In this document: one piece after another, positions 56,995-64,000 of the stretch
Layout of the letters: every line of letters begins with the position of its first letter
Numbering within the stretch: position 1 is the stretch's first letter
DNA from: Mesostigma viride
Taxonomy: Eukaryota > Streptophyta > Mesostigmatophyceae > Mesostigmatales > Mesostigmataceae
DNA: 64,000 nt
NCBI GenBank assembly: GCA_009746045.1
Contig: RPFO01000165.1
Span: 2,333,521-2,397,520 of the forward strand
Direction of reading: 5' to 3'
The notes under the pieces: generated by a model
Databases searched by the model: none
The model's input: the letters and a program-made list of their open reading frames with translations, nothing else
What the model was told of the DNA's origin: nothing
Program-made: the position numbers and the translations under genes

Positions 56995-58063
56995 TCAGGT
57001 TGGGTTGTTATACCCACCTTGGCCCCTTTGCTTACGCCAGCGAGGGCAGTCCTTAATTACGGATGTGGCCCTGCTGGTGGCAGAAATAACATGTGATACG
57101 AGGTGTCCCCACCCCAGGTGGTCCCCGCTGGGACCCCACCCTGTTGAAATCAAATCTGGGACGCTGAGCCGCTGGCTGCTCCTGGGAAGGACCTCCACGA
57201 CGCTTGAAGCCACTGAAGCCATTGGCCTGGAAGCCCCCACGCTTGGAAGGTCCTGACCTTGGTAGGCCATAACCGTTGGAGGGCTGCCCCCCCCATTGGC
57301 TGCCCCCCCCACTGGTTGCCCTTGACCTTGGGAACACTGACCCCTGCTGCGGCTGCCACCTCCACCTTGTCCTTCTCATTCTGCTTCTCCCTGGCCTTGT
57401 CTGCCTCCTTCTTGCCTCCCACATACTTGCCCCTGAAATAATCCTTGATCTTGGCCACCATAGCAGCCCAGGTGGTGCATGTACGCATGTGCACCTGCAG
57501 GTTATCCAAGGTGACCTCATCCAATCACAGTCTACCTAGGAAATCATCCATGGCAATCTCATCTGACACTACATACCCCTTGCCAGCACAATTGTGCCTC
57601 AGCTCCTGAAAATCCTCAAATGCCTGCAGAATCAGGCCCTCAGCCTTGAAATCAATGTACTCCTTCTTCCAAAAGGACCCATCACTAGCCCTCTTATCAT
57701 CTAGGAACACCTCAAACTCAGCTATAAAAACATCCCAGGAATCTCCGTCCTCAAACTTGTCATTTACATACTTCTGCACCCTCTTGGGACACTTAAGAAG
57801 GTACTGAGACATACACAGCACCTGCAGAGGATTGTTACCATTATACAAGCCCTTATATCCCTTAAGGTGCCTAATAGTGATATCATTATCCTTAAAACAG
57901 TCCAGTGCTCCTCGAGACTGGGCAGCTGATTAAGAATAGCAAAGCCCTCCTGGGCCTTGGCTCTGCGGGGCTGCTCTGCTGCTGCTGCTGCCGCTGGACG
58001 ATTAAAATTCTGACCCCGCAGCCCCCGTTCGCCGGGTATCTCGCCGTCTTCCAAACCCTGCAT
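56995..58063 (-). pseudogene. Element D gag
   Basis: Begins MQGLEDGEIPGERGLRGQ. Capsid-like part VLCMSQYLLKCPKRVQKYVN and DEIAMDDFLGRL, then an in-frame TGA (57524-57522) where A and G have Gly in the aligned MGL/SGL motif, so it is a GGA-to-TGA nonsense change. Then LDEVTLDNLQVHMRTCTTW, a Gln/Gly/Arg region and a zinc knuckle (CYFCHQQGHIRN...DC) broken by a 1-nt change before its last Cys. Two further frame changes occur. It ends UGA-CAG (56997-56995) with pol following in the same frame. Confidence 0.8.
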
Positions 58064-58188
58064 GGTTGCTGCGACTGCCGATGCCGATGCCGATGCCGAA
58101 GAAAGAATACAGCTGGGGAATTAATAAATTAATCCGGAACCAAGAATAATTTTCCTGAATAAATTCACTGTTAATTATAACAGAAAAT

Positions 58189-58455
58189 TTAATCCAGCCG
58201 CATATCGTCGCGCGGATGCTGCAATACGTTATCCAAAATCTGCTGCACAATACTCGGATATAAATCAGGAAGCCCCTCGTTATTTTCACCTGGCTCCTCA
58301 GGGTTTGATTGCCGCTGGATCGAAGCAGCAACGTTTATGATACCGTCGACTGACGACGCCCACTCAACGTTGCGAATCGGAACAGCGACAGCCGGAAGAG
58401 TCGCCGAAATTCCAGACCACGCTGTCGCCAACGCCAGAACACCCAAGTGTGACAT
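58189..58455 (-). pseudogene. Element D ORF0, possible short version (88 aa)
   Basis: MSHLGVLALATAWSGISATL onward, ending HPRDDMRLD, in the position of ORF0, 125 bp upstream of gag. IRNVEWASSVDGIINVAA and SIVQQILDNVLQ resemble the central NHWVATAV and AQTIENLVAVLL segments of B ORF0, so it may be a fragment or short form of the same protein. The similarity is weak. Confidence 0.4.
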
Positions 58456-59028
58456 CCCGAGCCGAACGGTGCGAAAGATCTAATCTAGTATAAGGTGCAG
58501 TAATAAGCCGGCATAGCCGCGCATCCGCGTACCGCGATAGCAAGCAAAGATCGCAGTAAATTGACTAACTGAGCAGCGGTTTATCCTCAGCTAGACCTTA
58601 TAGCATGATTAATTAATCTAGCTATATAACACGGCATGTCATGAGGCAAATGACATCCGGATTAGTGCCCCTTGGTCTGAGAGAGTCGTCAACACTCGTT
58701 TCATTAATCATCAAACCAAAGAGAGAGAGTCCATCGTCCTCAGACCAATTTCACCTAGCTGCGCTACCAAGCTGGCAAGTTGGTGTGCAGGCGCGCCGAC
58801 ATGCGCGCCGATCTTCCAGATACCGCCGTCAAGACCCAATAGGTTCTGTATGACGTCTAGGGCCAGCCCGGCCCCTAGAAGATCTCGTACTTCTGGCTAG
58901 GCCCAAAATAACTGGTCCGAAACACACAAAGTACCAAATAAACACACAAAGTCCCGAACTTAGGACATATTCCCAAATAAGTCCCGAATTCAGTCCTATA
59001 GTCCGGCGGACTATGAAAGCGAGCTATC
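58456..59028. other. No gene; possible element D leader/5' LTR
   Basis: AT-richer than its surroundings, with a repeated AAACACACAAAGT motif near 58921-58955. Position suggests the leader and 5' LTR of D, but I could not find AGTTA/TAACT ends. Element H begins at 59029. Confidence 0.4.
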
Positions 59029-59676
59029 AGTTAGCAAACAAGCCCAGAGCGTGTGAGCTCTTGGTCTTTCACGCCGAGTTGAGCCAATTGCTGGGGGACA
59101 GCAACCTTTAGCCCAAGCACCAAGCCACACCTTGTTGGTCACTTCCACGTTCAAGTGGGCAACCAGAGCGCGTGCTTCCGAGATAGCTTGGCCATCCCCA
59201 TGACCAAGCTATATGCCTCTTTGTTGCTCCTCGTTCCCATCGGCATGACGAGGCACGTGCAGGCGTGCAAGCAAATCCTCAACGTCCACTGGCATCAGTG
59301 CAGAGCCAGGACGAACTGGATTTGCCTAGCCACCTGCAACCTAGGAAGTACAGGACCTGTCACAAGCCTGCAAGGTCTAGTATCCTTGCAGCCTTGTGCC
59401 AGTTCCAGTACCCCACCAGTCGCAGGCAGCCTGCTGTCCCTCCTGGTCTACGTGGACCTTAGTCACGTGATAGACAGGCTAAGCCTGTGCAGGCACGGCC
59501 TGCCACGTGTCCTGTCCACTACGCCAGAGGTTGCACCCTAGTCGGCCACGGACGGCTAGGACTTCGGGACCTCATATCTTTCTCGTCCCTTGTCTGTTTC
59601 AGGCGGTCAGCACGGCGTTGGAAAGGTCTTTCCAAACTGCATCCACTTAGCATATTGGTTGCCCTAAATGCTAACT
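59029..59676 (-). repeat. Element H 3' LTR (648 bp)
   Basis: AGTTAGCAAAC...AATGCTAACT, same length as the C LTRs and alignable throughout, with the candidate TATA element at 59207-59214. No target duplication can be tested because the other end of H is missing. Confidence 0.92.
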
Positions 59677-60685
59677 CCAACTTTTTCTTCTTTTGGAGCT
59701 GGACCAGCTTGAAACAACCTAACCTAGCTTGTGCCCACTCAGCCACAGATCGCTTGGTCCCTTGAGGTTGATCAGACCTGTCAGGGCCCAGGTTCCTGCC
59801 CCCTTTTGGGAACACAACATATGTGCCCTTGGAACAGTCTAGGTATACTGGCCAGTGAATCAGAGGTCACCCCAGGTTATCCCCTGACCCCTTGGTCAGC
59901 TCCCAACCTTTCCTTGGGAACTTGGTGTTGGATTAATGTCAAGGCACATTACCTAGTTCAATGGCTGGGATTACAGGATGCCAAGAACGTACTATTGTGA
60001 GTTCCTGGTCTTTCACAGTTATCACAGGCGCCCGTTCTTATGGCGCCCGCCTTGCATGGCCAACCTTTCCCTTCTGCTCAAAGAACCCAGGTAGCACCTA
60101 TATAAATGCTGCCTCCTTGGGGAGCCCATGTCTTCACTGGGTGTTAAGCCCAGGAGTCATTCATGCCAGGCTGTGGCTCTGCTGGGGAATTGAACCCCAC
60201 CCCAACCTCCAGGTTTAAAGGTGACCTGGAACTTTGAACAAGACATGCACAACAATGAGAGTCACAAGATGAAAACGACATGATTATGTTTTATTCAAGC
60301 ATTATATAACCCAGAATGTGGCTCCCTGGCAACCATGTGGCACATGGTCACACAACCAGGTTTTTTATTAGCAAACAGGTTGAAACAAGCACTAGAAAGA
60401 CATATATACAGCAACCTGTAAGAACCAGCATTCGGGCTGCCCTTGCATGGCCTAACTGTTTGAGGCCAAAGGCGTCGACTTAAGTCCTGGCGACTCTTCT
60501 GCAACCCCATGGGGAGGGCCAGGCATGATTCTCAGCTGGTAGGAGTGTATTCCCAGCCAACTCCTGTCCAGGAGGGTGTACCTAACCCTGAAGGACCGGC
60601 TGTCAACCAGTAAGCACCAGTCACCACTTGGCACTTTGGTCAAACAACCCACCGGGGACACCCAAGCTGAAGCAAGGCCTGGTCT
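59677..60685 (-). other. Element H 3' UTR
   Basis: Aligns with C 39222-40226. Retains CGTACTATTG (59988-59997) and the T-arm-like hairpin with TTCAATT loop (60183-60199). Confidence 0.8.
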
Positions 60686-61440
60686 CTATGGCCGCCCGTG
60701 CAAGGGGTCCATGAGCCCACGGAGCAGGGGGTACTGCCGCTCCGCCTTCTCCTCCAGCTTGGTGAGGGCATCTGCAGGGTTGTCCACACCAGGCACATGT
60801 TCAATGTGAGCTAGGTAGGACATCTCCTTGAGCAGCAGATAATCAAGATCCCTGCTCCTGGCCAGCTGCCTGTGCACAAACTGCACCATGCCCATGCTAT
60901 CAGTCCTCACCAGTGTGTGCAGCTGCAACCTACAGGAAGCCACTTGACATAGCTGGTAGAAGAGCTCCCTCAAGTAAAGAGCAGTATGCAGCCCTTCACA
61001 TATTGCCCTGCACTCAGCAATGTCACTGCTGGGTGTAACCCTGTTCTGCAACCGACTGTACCAGGTAACTAGTGAGGTGTGATCTTGCTCCAGGGTAACT
61101 AATGCTGCTGCCCTGCCCCTGACCTCTGTGACCTTCCTATTGTGCATAATAGAACTGTCCACATAGAGGATCATGTCAAGGGGCTTGTACAAATCCACAG
61201 GACCCAGTATAAGAGGGGGAGACATCATGACAGCCTGCACCACACTCTCAGCACCCACCTCAACCAGCTGGGAGTCAGTAAGTCGACTCAATACCAGCAA
61301 GTCAGGGGCACATATACTTGCAAGCCATGCCAGCATGCCCCTGATGGTAGCACACCTAGCCTGCGTGATGGGCTCCTGCAATGCATCTATAATCTGCTGT
61401 GGATAGTCCTTACTGTACCACCCTCCATCTTGATGAACCA
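60686..61440 (-). pseudogene. Element H pol: RT end and RNase H
   Basis: Open frame with TIRGMLAWLASICAPDL, LYVDSSIMHN (a few extra bases against C), IAECRAICEG, VRTDSMGMVQ and DNPADALTK, ending HGRP. It serves as the intact reference for the two lesions in C. Cut from the rest of RT by the insertion at 61441. Confidence 0.88.
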
Positions 61441-61913
61441 TCAAGTTTCGTTTAAGTGGCCAGCCGGAGCGGCTGCTTAGGTTTTAGCGGGCAAGTGTTC
61501 GAAGCGCGTCATTGGTGAATTACTTGGGGAACTTGGGTTTCCCCGCGAAACTCCAACCGCACGTTCAGATTTCCAAATCTCAAGTAAAGTTCGGTGCAAC
61601 TTTCTGAACGGGGGCAGTTGACGAGCAGCATTCCTCCGGACGAATGAATTGCGTTCCATACTTGCGCAAAATTTTGAAAGGTAGCTTGCGTGCAGCCCTA
61701 CTAAAATTTGCGCGGACTTTCAGATTTCCAAATCTCAAGTAAATTTCGGCGGAACTTTCTGAACGGGGGTAGTTGGCGGGCAGCGTTCCTCCAGACGAAT
61801 GAAATGCGTTCCATACTAGCGCAAAATTTTGAAAGGTAGCTTGCGTGCAGCCCTACTAAAATTTGCGCGAAGTGTGGGACTGAAAATTCGTAACGGAAAC
61901 GTTTTGGTAGGTG
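61441..61913. mobile_element. 473-bp insertion in H RT made of two 155-bp tandem repeats
   Basis: C reads straight across this point (ATGAACCACGAGCC). At most CA is duplicated (61439-61440 and 61914-61915). The insert holds two ~155-bp tandem copies starting TTCAGATTTCCAAATCTCAA (61564 and 61719), each with TGCGCAAAATTTTGAA and CTAAAATTTGCGCG as a near-palindrome. No inverted terminal repeats are seen. Short open frames encode RNAARQLPPFRK twice, once per repeat. It could be a small mobile element or captured satellite. Confidence 0.65.
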
Positions 61914-62337
61914 CACGAGCCCTTCGCCTGGAACAACGTAGCCTGCATGCCACAGAAGACCATGGGCTCATTTTCCACCATGTGCTGTATCTTACCCAGC
62001 TCAAACCGCTTCTGGATCTTGGCCAAAACAGCCTCAACCCAGTCTGGTGGACCTATGAGATGCAGGTCATCACCATGCAGGGAGGCAAAGACAGGGAGGC
62101 CATTATGGGACCCTTGGAACAAACAGGGATCCACTGGAGACACAGAAAAGCCACAAGTATTCTTCAAGAACTTCTCTAGGCTCTTCCTCCAGATGATGGG
62201 ACTGGACCTGAGACCTTCCAACCCTTTTAGAATTCTCAGGTACCTGGCCTTTATCTCTGCTCTCCATACAGCGGGTACAGTCACAAAGAAAGGAGGGATA
62301 TCTCTCCACGTCTGCCTAGCCTGATCCTGGTCACCCT
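61914..62337 (-). pseudogene. Element H pol: RT fragment
   Basis: AVWRAEIKARYLRILKGLEG, GLRSSPIIWRKSLEKFL, LHGDDLHLIG, VFCGMQATLFQAKG: the palm part of RT including HGDD. It ends at the truncation point near 62340, within the codons following motif A in C. Confidence 0.88.
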
Positions 62338-62366
62338 TAACCCTTAAATCGTCACGGGTCCGTTAT

Positions 62367-62393
62367 AATGGTCCCAGTCGAACTGGGACCATT
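62367..62393. other. Perfect 12-bp hairpin beside the small TIR element
   Basis: AATGGTCCCAGT, loop CGA, ACTGGGACCATT. It lies against the left TIR. The right flank of the element (AAACGGACC) mirrors GGTCCGTT found just left of the hairpin, so the hairpin looks inserted into a longer inverted repeat. Confidence 0.75.
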
Positions 62394-62395
62394 TA

Positions 62396-63298
62396 CAGTC
62401 ATTCCCGCGTTAAGTTGCGTTTCTTAAGGTTGCGTTCCCGCGTTAAGTTGCGGCGCCGAAGTTTGGGGGGCGACCGCAACTTAAGCATGGAGGCCATCGC
62501 AACTTAACGCGGTAATAACTCAATTTGTAGGTGTCAGGCCATTTTTGGCCGCGCAGGAGGCCATGTTTTGCCAAGTCCGGACCCGCTACGTGATTTTAGG
62601 CGGCAAAATACGCAAGCCCCACCGGCGCGCAAATTTCCCCGCCTGCTGGCTTAGGTGAAAAGCGCGAATAGTGCAACCAGTTACGGCAAATTCAGTTTTG
62701 CAGCCTGCGGCCGGGCTGCGGTACATAAGAATCCACGACCATGCAGGGGCCGTCTGTAATTGAGACATCTTGCCGGAAATAATTACCACCATCATGCCGA
62801 ACGGAATGCACCACAGAAGGGCAAAGACAAGGACGTTGAGGCCACAGGCAGTCTCGCTGCCTGTTATTATAGTGTTTACATGCAGGCCATTGACGTGAGC
62901 AAACCGACTGATGAAGCTTCCCTCGCGACTGTTCCCATGTTTTGTCACAATCAAACCGGCGTTAAGCCGGTTGGCAATTAAGCAACCCGCCAAAAAGAGA
63001 GTCGAAGAGGGTTAAAACACACACAGTTGTGGTATAAAACGCAGGCACTGCGTGGCTGCCCACGGCGTGTTTTGCAGCCCGCCTTTGTCCAAAATATCTG
63101 GCCTGGAAAATGGACTTCGGCCGGCTTTGACGCTGCAGCTGGATCGGGCTTGACGAGAGCTGTCGAATGCCGTATAGAAGTCCGTCAGAGGAGGAGGTGG
63201 TGGGCTGCTAGCCTAATTCTACCGTTAAGTTGCGTTCCCGCGTTAAGTTGCGGCGCCAAGTTTGAGGGGGCGATCGCAACTTAACGCGGGAATGACTG
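62396..63298. mobile_element. Small non-autonomous TIR element (903 bp), mariner-like ends
   Basis: 24-bp perfect inverted repeats starting CAGTCATTCCCGCG, flanked by TA on both sides (62394-62395, 63299-63300). The CAGT start and TA duplication fit Tc1/mariner. Inside the ends, further CGCGTTAAGTTGCG / CGCAACTTAACGCG units occur in both directions. Interior ORFs (up to 135 codons) match nothing, so no transposase is seen. The true ends might lie further out if GGTCCGTT/AACGGACC belongs to the TIR. Confidence 0.72.
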
Positions 63299-63300
63299 TA

Positions 63301-64000
63301 AACGGACCGAGTTTGTGGCAGAACTGGGCGCCGCGCCACTTTGAATTTAACGGTCAACTTGACGGATCCTGAAAGCTGGCCACGTGGCCTATCCGCAGCA
63401 CTTCTCAGACCGTCCATCGGACACTTGGCCAGGGTGCTACGCGCTTGCAAGTCCAGGGGGGTACCATGGTCGAACGAAGACGACGTGCATAAAAATAATT
63501 TTGTCGTGCATGCAATATTCCGGCTATGGCGAAGCAAAAGATGATTGGGGCAGGAGCACGGATGATCAGATTGCGCTGAAATTTTGTGGAAATATTATTT
63601 ATGTCATAAACATGCTGCATACCTAGCTGCGGAACAGATAGAAATGCGAATGTAGGCTTCGGAGCAATTTTTCCTTGCGGCAGCTCGTTAGGGCGGCCAG
63701 GCGATGAGCATGCCAGGGCTACGTCATTAATCGCAGCGAAAGTCCATTTGTTTGCGCACTGATGCAATATATAAATTGTTTTTAGCATTTGTGGTTAGTG
63801 GCGTGTTGAAAAAAGCCGCGGTGGATACATCTACAATGTGGGGTGCTGGCTCCCGCAAGCAAGGTAACGTCCGGTATCCAGCTGGTACGTATTTGAGCGC
63901 TGGCGTCTTGTAAGAACCCAGTATATATAGTTTAACGTTTGGCACTTGTTCGTAGGCTTGTACTAGAAGGTTTGTAATCGTTTTTTTGTGGTTTGCTGCT
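63301..64000. other. No recognisable gene
   Basis: Short overlapping ORFs only; no motif, tandem repeat or terminal repeat recognised. Confidence 0.5.

Larger units (their letters stand above)
53406..58455 (-). mobile_element. Element D: decayed copia-like LTR retrotransposon, 3' end missing
   Basis: ORF0, gag, integrase, protease-like, RT and RNase H in the same order as A-C, but a separate family, clearly diverged in all proteins. The 3' UTR and 3' LTR are absent, replaced by LTR3 of B. The 5' LTR is not recognisable between 58456 and 59028. Several frameshifts and an in-frame stop make this the oldest of the pol-bearing copies. Confidence 0.85.
59029..62340 (-). mobile_element. Element H: 3' half of a C-family copia-like element
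   Basis: 3' LTR, 3' UTR, RNase H and RT down to about 62340, where alignment with C (41390) ends. The rest of pol, gag, ORF0 and the 5' LTR are absent; unrelated sequence follows. It contains a 473-bp insertion at 61441-61913. Sequence is very close to C, so truncation is recent. Confidence 0.88.

Noticed and set aside
57522-57524. In-frame TGA in D gag as evidence that UGA is a sense codon in this organism
   Set aside because: The aligned residue in A and G is Gly, so a GGA-to-TGA mutation explains it. TGA also ends gag and ORF0 frames where a stop is expected.

Overview
This is eukaryotic, intron-free, repeat-saturated DNA in which I find no convincing host gene. Almost everything recognisable is a transposable element. 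There are several families of LTR retrotransposon whose reverse transcriptase and RNase H look Ty1/copia-like, fragments of a Ty3/gypsy element, a LINE tail, a 7.6 kb CACTA-like DNA element, two smaller TIR elements with TA target duplications, and large minisatellites. The mix suggests a large, transposon-rich genome (a green alga or other protist is my guess), but nothing in the window fixes the taxon.

Layout. 1-1557: no gene. 1558-2223: LINE 3' end (+). 2224-4131: 3' end of a copia-like element (J), with a small deleted LTR element (I, 2606-3563, +) inside its LTR. 4131-5118 and 6636-7027: gypsy remnants (-). 7033-14504: complete element F (-, 5-bp duplication GTGCT). 14505-15799: more gypsy gag and leader (-). 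15800-23416: CACTA-like element full of minisatellites. 23455-25716: 5' part of element G (+). 25727-53405: tandem LTR1-A-LTR2-B-LTR3 (-), with a 3.4 kb DNA transposon between gag and pol of A (30890-34313) and the complete element C (38574-47019, duplication GCTGC) inside the RNase H of B. 53406-58455: decayed element D (-). 59029-62340: 3' half of element H (-), carrying a 473-bp insertion. 62396-63298: small TIR element. 63299-64000: no gene.

The main interest is that the copia-like elements (A, B, C, D, F, G, H, J; I shares the termini) form an odd lineage. (1) LTRs run 5'-AG...CT-3' (AGTTA...TAACT in the clear cases) instead of TG...CA, fixed by exact 5-bp target duplications in C, F and I. 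(2) Pol order is INT-PR-RT-RH, with the aspartic-protease-like domain after integrase. (3) That domain has D-T-N or D-T-Q where D-T/S-G is expected. (4) The RT box normally written YxDD is HGDD in every copy. (5) An extra ORF of about 380 residues (ORF0) precedes gag. (6) In A, C and D, pol continues in the gag frame behind a single UGA-C stop. (7) The first 10-11 nt after the 5' LTR, where a tRNA primer site would lie, are exactly complementary to a site in the element's own 3' UTR, with different sequences in different families. Together these suggest an undescribed clade with unusual termini, expression and perhaps priming.

Most ORFs carry one to several 1-2 nt indels even in elements whose two LTRs are almost identical (C, F). 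They are therefore either young insertions of defective copies or contain residual sequencing indels.
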